This document shows, piece after piece, positions 8,057 to 24,160 of a stretch of DNA of 64,000 bases. Both the position numbers and the translations under genes were made by a program. The notes under the pieces are model-generated. The model worked only from the letters and a program-made list of their open reading frames with translations. It searched no databases and was not told where the DNA came from. The stretch is from Mastigias papua (taxonomy: Eukaryota; Cnidaria; Scyphozoa; Rhizostomeae; Mastigiidae), in contig OZ025286.1 in the NCBI GenBank assembly GCA_964019165.1, positions 10,514,188 to 10,578,187 on the forward strand, read 5' to 3'. Position 1 is the stretch's first letter. Each line of letters begins with the position of its first letter.

Positions 8057-10742
8057 TAATGTTTTCTTAACTGGTACAATATGGAAATGCGGTAAAATAT
8101 AAATATTCAGCTTTGTAACGGCTCAGCTTTTATCCCCCATCTCATGAGAGGACAGATTTCGCTTCCAGTTGATGTAGCTCAGGTTGTTATTTTAAAAGGC
8201 AATTCTTTGAGCACAAAAGTTGCAGGCTCGAAACTTCCTACATAATTTTAATGATATATAAAGAATAAGGTTTACTTATTATCAGTTACACTTACCTCAC
8301 TTGTACTAGTAATGTACTGCAATGTATACATTTTTAGATACCCCAATGACATAAAAACGTATAACTTGTTTATTTATTTTCTTTGCTGTTTATCTAAGAA
8401 TTCTACCCATATGTCCGATATATGCTAATAATATGAAGAGGAGATGATCGCAGTGCATTTCAATTATTTTTGACAGCATTTGTACTATAGTTGAAATTTC
8501 TAGACATTTTGCTGAATTTTCGTCAATAAACTGCATATAAAGACATCAAATTAGCACGAAAGCTAATGATCCCGTGGAGATATGGCTCTGATTCCGCTAA
8601 AAATCAAATCAGCACCCTCGAAAACCTATTAGTATGATCCATCGTTGGAACTGTACCTGTCCTCCTTAAATATGAGATTCAGACAATGCCTGCCAAAAGT
8701 AGTTGGAACACCACACAATTGTATAGATTTCCGACTCCTGCCGCTTCTCCTTGACACCACTTAAAATGTAGACCCCCTCCCCCCCTGAAACAATGTTGAT
8801 TCGATAGCGGAGACCAGTAGCTTTAACAACACGCATCACTTTTGGCCTTCGAGTTGCCCATATTTGCATCATACAACATTGTTTAACGGGGGAGGGGACG
8901 CTATAGCTCATCTATAGCGTAAATCATAGCAAGTGTTCCAAGACTTTTGGCAGGCATTGTCTGAATTTTATATTCGAACCTATACGATACAGCCGTACAC
9001 CCTTTCCCAAACATGGGGTAATTGAGGGCGCTGATTTCATTTCCGCTGACGAAATCTCAATTAGGTAACACCTTACCGAGATACTGGCAGGGGGCTTGGC
9101 AAATCCCCTAAATTCAATGATGATTATGATGTCATGTTTCTTTGCTAATGAATTGTAAATAAAGGAAGTAAATTCACAAATGAAACAGATAGTCAACCTC
9201 TCTACCAGCATATGACAAGAAGATATCGACTTGATTACACCTTTTCTTTGTGTATTTCGATAATAGAGTTGCGGAGTCGTTTACCTATAATTGATCTTAC
9301 AGTAGCAACAATGCATCATTGTCTAAGCAATAGGTAAGCTTTAGGGCTTCAATCAAGTATTGACTGGCGCATTGCATCTGTTTTCTATTTTATTTGATTT
9401 TTAACTCAAGCTGATCAGCTAGATCTGCCATGGGGATTTAAAGCATAGCCATGTATAGATAAATATACATATAAAAATATAAGTATAAATAAATATATAG
9501 AAATATAGGCAAATACCTTTATATATAAATATACATTTATACAAATATATATAAATATATATGAATAAATATATATATTTATATATATGTTGATACCTAT
9601 ATTAATATCCATATGTTCATATACACGATATATATATATATATATATAATGAAGGGGGTGCGTTCCTCTACTTTTCCTTGTGCGAATGTGCCTACTCTAG
9701 AAGGAACCCGATCCACGAATGTTACAGGTATAGAACCCCTCTTCTTAGTATCGAGGCTACTGACTTGCATAATGACTGACGTCATGGCCGACTATCTCAA
9801 CGGTCTACACAACGGTCTACAAACTTTGGAAAATGAAAATAAATCTTATGGTAGAGATTTCGACATTGAGAACTATGCACAAGATAGCTTTTCTAACGAG
9901 TATTTCACCTGCAATAGATTGCGTACAGTTATTGTACCATTGCCGAGGAAAAGATGAAAACATCAACGGTCTACACTTTTTGTGAAATAGTTTAATACTA
10001 GGTCAAATTTATTTTCAAAAAAGTGTAGACCGTTGAGATATTTGCTAATTTTGCTGAAAATGCTCATTATTCGGCAGAGACTACACAACATGCACATACT
10101 AGCACATAAAGCACAACGTTTGGGAACCATTTTTGGGGTAATACTTCTCACTGGAAGGGACAGTGGGAATTATAGAAAGTGTAGACCGTTGTAGACCGTT
10201 GCTCGTAGCCATTGTGTACAAAGATGAACTCATGCGAAGCGTGCAAACTGCGAAGGACAATTACGTGTCTATGGAGTTGATGACATAGTTATTGTAGTAG
10301 TAATGTTGCGCAACAATATTCACAGGATATAGCTGCTTTCTGGCTTTGAATATCAACATCGTGCTTGAAATCGGAAAGTTTTCCAGGAACAGTGATGATT
10401 TCTAATGATTTCTATTTCCCGATCGTCAATAACGGAGCGATATTCGGGCGTTTGGTGGGGTAAGATGGAAGTATCTTTGTGTCCTCTCTAATAGCAAAGC
10501 ATATAAAAAAGGTAACTGCCAGTTTCATGCTGCTTCATACACTGCACTGATTGAATATAACTCCTGATGCTTTAACAGACTGAAAGGATTGGAATATTGC
10601 AGGGGAGAACTTGTTTCTGCCTACTACCTCAGTGCCAGCGTTACTGTAGGCAATTAAATAAGCTTTGTTCACACTATTCCTGCATAGTTATAAGGACATT
10701 GCAGTGTCATGAGAGTCTGAAATAGTCTTCTACGCTTACTAT
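8057..10742 (+). repeat. Satellite unit L4 (2,686 bp)
   Basis: One extra T in the T run near 8190-8193, inside the tRNA-like stretch between the A-box and B-box similarities (8168-8249). Foldback A 8606-9037, (TA)n 9628-9648, foldback B 9798-10201. Confidence 0.97.
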
Positions 10743-13427
10743 TAATGTTTTCTTAACTGGTACAATATGGAAATGCGGTAAAATATAAATATTCAGCTTT
10801 GTAACGGCTCAGCTTTTATCCCCCATCTCATGAGAGGACAGATTTCGCTTCCAGTTGATGTAGCTCAGGTTGTTATTTAAAAGGCAATTCTTTGAGCACA
10901 AAAGTTGCAGGCTCGAAACTTCCTACATAATTTTAATGATATATAAAGAATAAGGTTTACTTATTATCAGTTACACTTACCTCACTTGTACTAGTAATGT
11001 ACTGCAATGTATACATTTTTAGATACCCCAATGACATAAAAACGTATAACTTGTTTATTTATTTTCTTTGCTGTTTATCTAAGAATTCTACCCATATGTC
11101 CGATATATGCTAATAATATGAAGAGGAGATGATCGCAGTGCATTTCAATTATTTTTGACAGCATTTGTACTATAGTTGAAATTTCTAGACATTTTGCTGA
11201 ATTTTCGTCAATAAACTGCATATAAAGACATCAAATTAGCACGAAAGCTAATGATCCCGTGGAGATATGGCTCTGATTCCGCTAAAAATCAAATCAGCAC
11301 CCTCGAAAACCTATTAGTATGATCCATCGTTGGAACTGTACCTGTCCTCCTTAAATATGAGATTCAGACAATGCCTGCCAAAAGTAGTTGGAACACCACA
11401 CAATTGTATAGATTTCCGACTCCTGCCGCTTCTCCTTGACACCACTTAAAATGTAGACCCCCTCCCCCCCTGAAACAATGTTGATTCGATAGCGGAGACC
11501 AGTAGCTTTAACAACACGCATCACTTTTGGCCTTCGAGTTGCCCATATTTGCATCATACAACATTGTTTAACGGGGGAGGGGACGCTATAGCTCATCTAT
11601 AGCGTAAATCATAGCAAGTGTTCCAAGACTTTTGGCAGGCATTGTCTGAATTTTATATTCGAACCTATACGATACAGCCGTACACCCTTTCCCAAACATG
11701 GGGTAATTGAGGGCGCTGATTTCATTTCCGCTGACGAAATCTCAATTAGGTAACACCTTACCGAGATACTGGCAGGGGGCTTGGCAAATCCCCTAAATTC
11801 AATGATGATTATGATGTCATGTTTCTTTGCTAATGAATTGTAAATAAAGGAAGTAAATTCACAAATGAAACAGATAGTCAACCTCTCTACCAGCATATGA
11901 CAAGAAGATATCGACTTGATTACACCTTTTCTTTGTGTATTTCGATAATAGAGTTGCGGAGTCGTTTACCTATAATTGATCTTACAGTAGCAACAATGCA
12001 TCATTGTCTAAGCAATAGGTAAGCTTTAGGGCTTCAATCAAGTATTGACTGGCGCATTGCATCTGTTTTCTATTTTATTTGATTTTTAACTCAAGCTGAT
12101 CAGCTAGATCTGCCATGGGGATTTAAAGCATAGCCATGTATAGATAAATATACATATAAAAATATAAGTATAAATAAATATATAGAAATATAGGCAAATA
12201 CCTTTATATATAAATATACATTTATACAAATATATATAAATATATATGAATAAATATATATATTTATATATATGTTGATACCTATATTAATATCCATATG
12301 TTCATATACACGATATATATATATATATATATAATGAAGGGGGTGCGTTCCTCTACTTTTCCTTGTGCGAATGTGCCTACTCTAGAAGGAACCCGATCCA
12401 CGAATGTTACAGGTATAGAACCCCTCTTCTTAGTATCGAGGCTACTGACTTGCATAATGACTGACGTCATGGCCGACTATCTCAACGGTCTACACAACGG
12501 TCTACAAACTTTGGAAAATGAAAATAAATCTTATGGTAGAGATTTCGACATTGAGAACTATGCACAAGATAGCTTTTCTAACGAGTATTTCACCTGCAAT
12601 AGATTGCGTACAGTTATTGTACCATTGCCGAGGAAAAGATGAAAACATCAACGGTCTACACTTTTTGTGAAATAGTTTAATACTAGGTCAAATTTATTTT
12701 CAAAAAAGTGTAGACCGTTGAGATATTTGCTAATTTTGCTGAAAATGCTCATTATTCGGCAGAGACTACACAACATGCACATACTAGCACATAAAGCACA
12801 ACGTTTGGGAACCATTTTTGGGGTAATACTTCTCACTGGAAGGGACAGTGGGAATTATAGAAAGTGTAGACCGTTGTAGACCGTTGCTCGTAGCCATTGT
12901 GTACAAAGATGAACTCATGCGAAGCGTGCAAACTGCGAAGGACAATTACGTGTCTATGGAGTTGATGACATAGTTATTGTAGTAGTAATGTTGCGCAACA
13001 ATATTCACAGGATATAGCTGCTTTCTGGCTTTGAATATCAACATCGTGCTTGAAATCGGAAAGTTTTCCAGGAACAGTGATGATTTCTAATGATTTCTAT
13101 TTCCCGATCGTCAATAACGGAGCGATATTCGGGCGTTTGGTGGGGTAAGATGGAAGTATCTTTGTGTCCTCTCTAATAGCAAAGCATATAAAAAAGGTAA
13201 CTGCCAGTTTCATGCTGCTTCATACACTGCACTGATTGAATATAACTCCTGATGCTTTAACAGACTGAAAGGATTGGAATATTGCAGGGGAGAACTTGTT
13301 TCTGCCTACTACCTCAGTGCCAGCGTTACTGTAGGCAATTAAATAAGCTTTGTTCACACTATTCCTGCATAGTTATAAGGACATTGCAGTGTCATGAGAG
13401 TCTGAAATAGTCTTCTACGCTTACTAT
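10743..13427 (+). repeat. Satellite unit L5 (2,685 bp, consensus-type)
   Basis: No deviation noticed. tRNA-like stretch 10854-10934, foldback A 11291-11722, foldback B 12483-12886, (TA)n 21 nt. Confidence 0.97.
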
Positions 13428-16109
13428 TAATGTTTTCTTAACTGGTACAATATGGAAATGCGGTAAAATATAAATATTCAGCTTTGTAACGGCTCAGCTT
13501 TTATCCCCCATCTCATGAGAGGACAGATTTCGCTTCCAGTTGATGTAGCTCAGGTTGTTATTTAAAAGGCAATTCTTTGAGCACAAAAGTTGCAGGCTCG
13601 AAACTTCCTACATAATTTTAATGATATATAAAGAATAAGGTTTACTTATTATCAGTTACACTTACCTCACTTGTACTAGTAATGTACTGCAATGTATACA
13701 TTTTTAGATACCCCAATGACATAAAAACGTATAACTTGTTTATTTATTTTCTTTGCTGTTTATCTAAGAATTCTACCCATATGTCCGATATATGCTAATA
13801 ATATGAAGAGGAGATGATCGCAGTGCATTTCAATTATTTTTGACAGCATTTGTACTATAGTTGAAATTTCTAGACATTTTGCTGAATTTTCGTCAATAAA
13901 CTGCATATAAAGACATCAAATTAGCACGAAAGCTAATGATCCCGTGGAGATATGGCTCTGATTCCGCTAAAAATCAAATCAGCACCCTCGAAAACCTATT
14001 AGTATGATCCATCGTTGGAACTGTACCTGTCCTCCTTAAATATGAGATTCAGACAATGCCTGCCAAAAGTAGTTGGAACACCACACAATTGTATAGATTT
14101 CCGACTCCTGCCGCTTCTCCTTGACACCACTTAAAATGTAGACCCCCTCCCCCCCTGAAACAATGTTGATTCGATAGCGGAGACCAGTAGCTTTAACAAC
14201 ACGCATCACTTTTGGCCTTCGAGTTGCCCATATTTGCATCATACAACATTGTTTAACGGGGGAGGGGACGCTATAGCTCATCTATAGCGTAAATCATAGC
14301 AAGTGTTCCAAGACTTTTGGCAGGCATTGTCTGAATTTTATATTCGAACCTATACGATACAGCCGTACACCCTTTCCCAAACATGGGGTAATTGAGGGCG
14401 CTGATTTCATTTCCGCTGACGAAATCTCAATTAGGTAACACCTTACCGAGATACTGGCAGGGGGCTTGGCAAATCCCCTAAATTCAATGATGATTATGAT
14501 GTCATGTTTCTTTGCTAATGAATTGTAAATAAAGGAAGTAAATTCACAAATGAAACAGATAGTCAACCTCTCTACCAGCATATGACAAGAAGATATCGAC
14601 TTGATTACACCTTTTCTTTGTGTATTTCGATAATAGAGTTGCGGAGTCGTTTACCTATAATTGATCTTACAGTAGCAACAATGCATCATTGTCTAAGCAA
14701 TAGGTAAGCTTTAGGGCTTCAATCAAGTATTGACTGGCGCATTGCATCTGTTTTCTATTTTATTTGATTTTTAACTCAAGCTGATCAGCTAGATCTGCCA
14801 TGGGGATTTAAAGCATAGCCATGTATAGATAAATATACATATAAAAATATAAGTATAAATATATATATAGAAATATAGGCAAATACCTTTATATATAAAT
14901 ATACATTTATACAAATATATATAAATATATATGAATAAATATATATATTTATATATATGTTGATACCTATATTAATATCCATATGTTCATATACACGATA
15001 TATATATATATATATATAATGAAGGGGGTGCGTTCCTCTACTTTTCCTTGTGCGAATGTGCCTACTCTAGAAGGAACCCGATCCACGAATGTTACAGGTA
15101 TAGAACCCCTCTTCTTAGTATCGAGGCTACTGACTTGCATAATGACTGACGTCATGGCCGACTATCTCAACGGTCTACACAACGGTCTACAAACTTTGGA
15201 AAATGAAAATAAATCTTATGGTAGAGATTTCGACATTGAGAACTATGCACAAGATAGCTTTTCTAACGAGTATTTCACCTGCAATAGATTGCGTACAGTT
15301 ATTGTACCATTGCCGAGGAAAAGATGAAAACATCAACGGTCTACACTTTTTGTGAAATAGTTTAATACTAGGTCAAATTTATTTTCAAAAAAGTGTAGAC
15401 CGTTGAGATATTTGCTAATTTTGCTGAAAATGCTCATTATTCGGCAGAGACTACACAACATGCACATACTAGCACATAAAGCACAACGTTTGGGAACCAT
15501 TTTTGGGGTAATACTTCTCACTGGAAGGGACAGTGGGAATTATAGAAAGTGTAGACCGTTGTAGACCGTTGCTCGTAGCCATTGTGTACAAAGATGAACT
15601 CATGCGAAGCGTGCAAACTGCGAAGGACAATTACGTGTCTATGGAGTTGATGACATAGTTATTGTAGTAGTAATGTTGCGCAACAATATTCACAGGATAT
15701 AGCTGCTTTCTGGCTTTGAATATCAACATCGTGCTTGAAATCGGAAAGTTTTCCAGGAACAGTGATGATTTCTAATGATTTCTATTTCCCGATCGTCAAC
15801 GGAGCGATATTCGGGCGTTTGGTGGGGTAAGATGGAAGTATCTTTGTGTCCTCTCTAATAGCAAAGCATATAAAAAAGGTAACTGCCAGTTTCATGCTGC
15901 TTCATACACTGCACTGATTGAATATAACTCCTGATGCTTTAACAGACTGAAAGGATTGGAATATTGCAGGGGAGAACTTGTTTCTGCCTACTACCTCAGT
16001 GCCAGCGTTACTGTAGGCAATTAAATAAGCTTTGTTCACACTATTCCTGCATAGTTATAAGGACATTGCAGTGTCATGAGAGTCTGAAATAGTCTTCTAC
16101 GCTTACTAT
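13428..16109 (+). repeat. Satellite unit L6 (2,682 bp)
   Basis: Two private changes: T for A at 14862 in the AT tract, and loss of three bases (TAA) near 15799 in the loop of the small hairpin. tRNA-like stretch 13539-13619, foldback A 13976-14407, foldback B 15168-15571. Confidence 0.97.
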
Positions 16110-18794
16110 TAATGTTTTCTTAACTGGTACAATATGGAAATGCGGTAAAATATAAATATTCAGCTTTGTAACGGCTCAGCTTTTATCCCCCATCTCATGA
16201 GAGGACAGATTTCGCTTCCAGTTGATGTAGCTCAGGTTGTTATTTAAAAGGCAATTCTTTGAGCACAAAAGTTGCAGGCTCGAAACTTCCTACATAATTT
16301 TAATGATATATAAAGAATAAGGTTTACTTATTATCAGTTACACTTACCTCACTTGTACTAGTAATGTACTGCAATGTATACATTTTTAGATACCCCAATG
16401 ACATAAAAACGTATAACTTGTTTATTTATTTTCTTTGCTGTTTATCTAAGAATTCTACCCATATGTCCGATATATGCTAATAATATGAAGAGGAGATGAT
16501 CGCAGTGCATTTCAATTATTTTTGACAGCATTTGTACTATAGTTGAAATTTCTAGACATTTTGCTGAATTTTCGTCAATAAACTGCATATAAAGACATCA
16601 AATTAGCACGAAAGCTAATGATCCCGTGGAGATATGGCTCTGATTCCGCTAAAAATCAAATCAGCACCCTCGAAAACCTATTAGTATGATCCATCGTTGG
16701 AACTGTACCTGTCCTCCTTAAATATGAGATTCAGACAATGCCTGCCAAAAGTAGTTGGAACACCACACAATTGTATAGATTTCCGACTCCTGCCGCTTCT
16801 CCTTGACACCACTTAAAATGTAGACCCCCTCCCCCCCTGAAACAATGTTGATTCGATAGCGGAGACCAGTAGCTTTAACAACACGCATCACTTTTGGCCT
16901 TCGAGTTGCCCATATTTGCATCATACAACATTGTTTAACGGGGGAGGGGACGCTATAGCTCATCTATAGCGTAAATCATAGCAAGTGTTCCAAGACTTTT
17001 GGCAGGCATTGTCTGAATTTTATATTCGAACCTATACGATACAGCCGTACACCCTTTCCCAAACATGGGGTAATTGAGGGCGCTGATTTCATTTCCGCTG
17101 ACGAAATCTCAATTAGGTAACACCTTACCGAGATACTGGCAGGGGGCTTGGCAAATCCCCTAAATTCAATGATGATTATGATGTCATGTTTCTTTGCTAA
17201 TGAATTGTAAATAAAGGAAGTAAATTCACAAATGAAACAGATAGTCAACCTCTCTACCAGCATATGACAAGAAGATATCGACTTGATTACACCTTTTCTT
17301 TGTGTATTTCGATAATAGAGTTGCGGAGTCGTTTACCTATAATTGATCTTACAGTAGCAACAATGCATCATTGTCTAAGCAATAGGTAAGCTTTAGGGCT
17401 TCAATCAAGTATTGACTGGCGCATTGCATCTGTTTTCTATTTTATTTGATTTTTAACTCAAGCTGATCAGCTAGATCTGCCATGGGGATTTAAAGCATAG
17501 CCATGTATAGATAAATATACATATAAAAATATAAGTATAAATAAATATATAGAAATATAGGCAAATACCTTTATATATAAATATACATTTATACAAATAT
17601 ATATAAATATATATGAATAAATATATATATTTATATATATGTTGATACCTATATTAATATCCATATGTTCATATACACGATATATATATATATATATATA
17701 ATGAAGGGGGTGCGTTCCTCTACTTTTCCTTGTGCGAATGTGCCTACTCTAGAAGGAACCCGATCCACGAATGTTACAGGTATAGAACCCCTCTTCTTAG
17801 TATCGAGGCTACTGACTTGCATAATGACTGACGTCATGGCCGACTATCTCAACGGTCTACACAACGGTCTACAAACTTTGGAAAATGAAAATAAATCTTA
17901 TGGTAGAGATTTCGACATTGAGAACTATGCACAAGATAGCTTTTCTAACGAGTATTTCACCTGCAATAGATTGCGTACAGTTATTGTACCATTGCCGAGG
18001 AAAAGATGAAAACATCAACGGTCTACACTTTTTGTGAAATAGTTTAATACTAGGTCAAATTTATTTTCAAAAAAGTGTAGACCGTTGAGATATTTGCTAA
18101 TTTTGCTGAAAATGCTCATTATTCGGCAGAGACTACACAACATGCACATACTAGCACATAAAGCACAACGTTTGGGAACCATTTTTGGGGTAATACTTCT
18201 CACTGGAAGGGACAGTGGGAATTATAGAAAGTGTAGACCGTTGTAGACCGTTGCTCGTAGCCATTGTGTACAAAGATGAACTCATGCGAAGCGTGCAAAC
18301 TGCGAAGGACAATTACGTGTCTATGGAGTTGATGACATAGTTATTGTAGTAGTAATGTTGCGCAACAATATTCACAGGATATAGCTGCTTTCTGGCTTTG
18401 AATATCAACATCGTGCTTGAAATCGGAAAGTTTTCCAGGAACAGTGATGATTTCTAATGATTTCTATTTCCCGATCGTCAATAACGGAGCGATATTCGGG
18501 CGTTTGGTGGGGTAAGATGGAAGTATCTTTGTGTCCTCTCTAATAGCAAAGCATATAAAAAAGGTAACTGCCAGTTTCATGCTGCTTCATACACTGCACT
18601 GATTGAATATAACTCCTGATGCTTTAACAGACTGAAAGGATTGGAATATTGCAGGGGAGAACTTGTTTCTGCCTACTACCTCAGTGCCAGCGTTACTGTA
18701 GGCAATTAAATAAGCTTTGTTCACACTATTCCTGCATAGTTATAAGGACATTGCAGTGTCATGAGAGTCTGAAATAGTCTTCTACGCTTACTAT
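16110..18794 (+). repeat. Satellite unit L7 (2,685 bp, consensus-type)
   Basis: No deviation noticed. tRNA-like stretch 16221-16301, foldback A 16658-17089, foldback B 17850-18253. Confidence 0.97.
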
Positions 18795-21475
18795 TAATGT
18801 TTTCTTAACTGGTACAATATGGAAATGCGGTAAAATATAAATATTCAGCTTTGTAACGGCTCAGCTTTTATCCCCCATCTCATGAGAGGACAGATTTCGC
18901 TTCCAGTTGATGTAGCTCAGGTTGTTATTTAAAAGGCAATTCTTTGAGCACAAAAGTTGCAGGCTCGAAACTTCCTACATAATTTTAATGATATATAAAG
19001 AATAAGGTTTACTTATTATCAGTTACACTTACCTCACTTGTACTAGTAATGTACTGCAATGTATACATTTTTAGATACCCCAATGACATAAAAACGTATA
19101 ACTTGTTTATTTATTTTCTTTGCTGTTTATCTAAGAATTCTACCCATATGTCCGATATATGCTAATAATATGAAGAGGAGATGATCGCAGTGCATTTCAA
19201 TTATTTTTGACAGCATTTGTACTATAGTTGAAATTTCTAGACATTTTGCTGAATTTTCGTCAATAAACTGCATATAAAGACATCAAATTAGCACGAAAGC
19301 TAATGATCCCGTGGAGATATGGCTCTGATTCCGCTAAAAATCAAATCAGCACCCTCGAAAACCTATTAGTATGATCCATCGTTGGAACTGTACCTGTCCT
19401 CCTTAAATATGAGATTCAGACAATGCCTGCCAAAAGTAGTTGGAACACCACACAATTGTATAGATTTCCGACTCCTGCCGCTTCTCCTTGACACCACTTA
19501 AAATGTAGACCCCCTCCCCCCCTGAAACAATGTTGATTCGATAGCGGAGACCAGTAGCTTTAACAACACGCATCACTTTTGGCCTTCGAGTTGCCCATAT
19601 TTGCATCATACAACATTGTTTAACGGGGGAGGGGACGCTATAGCTCATCTATAGCGTAAATCATAGCAAGTGTTCCAAGACTTTTGGCAGGCATTGTCTG
19701 AATTTTATATTCGAACCTATACGATACAGCCGTACACCCTTTCCCAAACATGGGGTAATTGAGGGCGCTGATTTCATTTCCGCTGACGAAATCTCAATTA
19801 GGTAACACCTTACCGAGATACTGGCAGGGGGCTTGGCAAATCCCCTAAATTCAATGATGATTATGATGTCATGTTTCTTTGCTAATGAATTGTAAATAAA
19901 GGAAGTAAATTCACAAATGAAACAGATAGTCAACCTCTCTACCAGCATATGACAAGAAGATATCGACTTGATTACACCTTTTCTTTGTGTATTTCGATAA
20001 TAGAGTTGCGGAGTCGTTTACCTATAATTGATCTTACAGTAGCAACAATGCATCATTGTCTAAGCAATAGGTAAGCTTTAGGGCTTCAATCAAGTATTGA
20101 CTGGCGCATTGCATCTGTTTTCTATTTTATTTGATTTTTAACTCAAGCTGATCAGCTAGATCTGCCATGGGGATTTAAAGCATAGCCATGTATAGATAAA
20201 TATACATATAAAAATATAAGTATAAATAAATATATAGAAATATAGGCAAATACCTTTATATATAAATATACATTTATACAAATATATATAAATATATATG
20301 AATAAATATATATATTTATATATATGTTGATACCTATATTAATATCCATATGTTCATATACACGATATATATATATATATAATGAAGGGGGTGCGTTCCT
20401 CTACTTTTCCTTGTGCGAATGTGCCTACTCTAGAAGGAACCCGATCCACGAATGTTACAGGTATAGAACCCCTCTTCTTAGTATCGAGGCTACTGACTTG
20501 CATAATGACTGACGTCATGGCCGACTATCTCAACGGTCTACACAACGGTCTACAAACTTTGGAAAATGAAAATAAATCTTATGGTAGAGATTTCGACATT
20601 GAGAACTATGCACAAGATAGCTTTTCTAACGAGTATTTCACCTGCAATAGATTGCGTACAGTTATTGTACCATTGCCGAGGAAAAGATGAAAACATCAAC
20701 GGTCTACACTTTTTGTGAAATAGTTTAATACTAGGTCAAATTTATTTTCAAAAAAGTGTAGACCGTTGAGATATTTGCTAATTTTGCTGAAAATGCTCAT
20801 TATTCGGCAGAGACTACACAACATGCACATACTAGCACATAAAGCACAACGTTTGGGAACCATTTTTGGGGTAATACTTCTCACTGGAAGGGACAGTGGG
20901 AATTATAGAAAGTGTAGACCGTTGTAGACCGTTGCTCGTAGCCATTGTGTACAAAGATGAACTCATGCGAAGCGTGCAAACTGCGAAGGACAATTACGTG
21001 TCTATGGAGTTGATGACATAGTTATTGTAGTAGTAATGTTGCGCAACAATATTCACAGGATATAGCTGCTTTCTGGCTTTGAATATCAACATCGTGCTTG
21101 AAATCGGAAAGTTTTCCAGGAACAGTGATGATTTCTAATGATTTCTATTTCCCGATCGTCAATAACGGAGCGATATTCGGGCGTTTGGTGGGGTAAGATG
21201 GAAGTATCTTTGTGTCCTCTCTAATAGCAAAGCATATAAAAAAGGTAACTGCCAGTTTCATGCTGCTTCATACACTGCACTGATTGAATATAACTCCTGA
21301 TGCTTTAACAGACTGAAAGGATTGGAATATTGCAGGGGAGAACTTGTTTCTGCCTACTACCTCAGTGCCAGCGTTACTGTAGGCAATTAAATAAGCTTTG
21401 TTCACACTATTCCTGCATAGTTATAAGGACATTGCAGTGTCATGAGAGTCTGAAATAGTCTTCTACGCTTACTAT
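18795..21475 (+). repeat. Satellite unit L8 (2,681 bp, short TA run)
   Basis: The (TA)n run is 17 nt (20365-20381), two TA steps shorter than usual, which accounts for the whole length difference. tRNA-like stretch 18906-18986, foldback A 19343-19774, foldback B 20531-20934. Confidence 0.97.
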
Positions 21476-24160
21476 TAATGTTTTCTTAACTGGTACAATA
21501 TGGAAATGCGGTAAAATATAAATATTCAGCTTTGTAACGGCTCAGCTTTTATCCCCCATCTCATGAGAGGACAGATTTCGCTTCCAGTTGATGTAGCTCA
21601 GGTTGTTATTTAAAAGGCAATTCTTTGAGCACAAAAGTTGCAGGCTCGAAACTTCCTACATAATTTTAATGATATATAAAGAATAAGGTTTACTTATTAT
21701 CAGTTACACTTACCTCACTTGTACTAGTAATGTACTGCAATGTATACATTTTTAGATACCCCAATGACATAAAAACGTATAACTTGTTTATTTATTTTCT
21801 TTGCTGTTTATCTAAGAATTCTACCCATATGTCCGATATATGCTAATAATATGAAGAGGAGATGATCGCAGTGCATTTCAATTATTTTTGACAGCATTTG
21901 TACTATAGTTGAAATTTCTAGACATTTTGCTGAATTTTCGTCAATAAACTGCATATAAAGACATCAAATTAGCACGAAAGCTAATGATCCCGTGGAGATA
22001 TGGCTCTGATTCCGCTAAAAATCAAATCAGCACCCTCGAAAACCTATTAGTATGATCCATCGTTGGAACTGTACCTGTCCTCCTTAAATATGAGATTCAG
22101 ACAATGCCTGCCAAAAGTAGTTGGAACACCACACAATTGTATAGATTTCCGACTCCTGCCGCTTCTCCTTGACACCACTTAAAATGTAGACCCCCTCCCC
22201 CCCTGAAACAATGTTGATTCGATAGCGGAGACCAGTAGCTTTAACAACACGCATCACTTTTGGCCTTCGAGTTGCCCATATTTGCATCATACAACATTGT
22301 TTAACGGGGGAGGGGACGCTATAGCTCATCTATAGCGTAAATCATAGCAAGTGTTCCAAGACTTTTGGCAGGCATTGTCTGAATTTTATATTCGAACCTA
22401 TACGATACAGCCGTACACCCTTTCCCAAACATGGGGTAATTGAGGGCGCTGATTTCATTTCCGCTGACGAAATCTCAATTAGGTAACACCTTACCGAGAT
22501 ACTGGCAGGGGGCTTGGCAAATCCCCTAAATTCAATGATGATTATGATGTCATGTTTCTTTGCTAATGAATTGTAAATAAAGGAAGTAAATTCACAAATG
22601 AAACAGATAGTCAACCTCTCTACCAGCATATGACAAGAAGATATCGACTTGATTACACCTTTTCTTTGTGTATTTCGATAATAGAGTTGCGGAGTCGTTT
22701 ACCTATAATTGATCTTACAGTAGCAACAATGCATCATTGTCTAAGCAATAGGTAAGCTTTAGGGCTTCAATCAAGTATTGACTGGCGCATTGCATCTGTT
22801 TTCTATTTTATTTGATTTTTAACTCAAGCTGATCAGCTAGATCTGCCATGGGGATTTAAAGCATAGCCATGTATAGATAAATATACATATAAAAATATAA
22901 GTATAAATAAATATATAGAAATATAGGCAAATACCTTTATATATAAATATACATTTATACAAATATATATAAATATATATGAATAAATATATATATTTAT
23001 ATATATGTTGATACCTATATTAATATCCATATGTTCATATACACGATATATATATATATATATATAATGAAGGGGGTGCGTTCCTCTACTTTTCCTTGTG
23101 CGAATGTGCCTACTCTAGAAGGAACCCGATCCACGAATGTTACAGGTATAGAACCCCTCTTCTTAGTATCGAGGCTACTGACTTGCATAATGACTGACGT
23201 CATGGCCGACTATCTCAACGGTCTACACAACGGTCTACAAACTTTGGAAAATGAAAATAAATCTTATGGTAGAGATTTCGACATTGAGAACTATGCACAA
23301 GATAGCTTTTCTAACGAGTATTTCACCTGCAATAGATTGCGTACAGTTATTGTACCATTGCCGAGGAAAAGATGAAAACATCAACGGTCTACACTTTTTG
23401 TGAAATAGTTTAATACTAGGTCAAATTTATTTTCAAAAAAGTGTAGACCGTTGAGATATTTGCTAATTTTGCTGAAAATGCTCATTATTCGGCAGAGACT
23501 ACACAACATGCACATACTAGCACATAAAGCACAACGTTTGGGAACCATTTTTGGGGTAATACTTCTCACTGGAAGGGACAGTGGGAATTATAGAAAGTGT
23601 AGACCGTTGTAGACCGTTGCTCGTAGCCATTGTGTACAAAGATGAACTCATGCGAAGCGTGCAAACTGCGAAGGACAATTACGTGTCTATGGAGTTGATG
23701 ACATAGTTATTGTAGTAGTAATGTTGCGCAACAATATTCACAGGATATAGCTGCTTTCTGGCTTTGAATATCAACATCGTGCTTGAAATCGGAAAGTTTT
23801 CCAGGAACAGTGATGATTTCTAATGATTTCTATTTCCCGATCGTCAATAACGGAGCGATATTCGGGCGTTTGGTGGGGTAAGATGGAAGTATCTTTGTGT
23901 CCTCTCTAATAGCAAAGCATATAAAAAAGGTAACTGCCAGTTTCATGCTGCTTCATACACTGCACTGATTGAATATAACTCCTGATGCTTTAACAGACTG
24001 AAAGGATTGGAATATTGCAGGGGAGAACTTGTTTCTGCCTACTACCTCAGTGCCAGCGTTACTGTAGGCAATTAAATAAGCTTTGTTCACACTATTCCTG
24101 CATAGTTATAAGGACATTGCAGTGTCATGAGAGTCTGAAATAGTCTTCTACGCTTACTAT
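21476..24160 (+). repeat. Satellite unit L9 (2,685 bp, consensus-type)
   Basis: No deviation noticed. tRNA-like stretch 21587-21667, foldback A 22024-22455, foldback B 23216-23619. Confidence 0.97.
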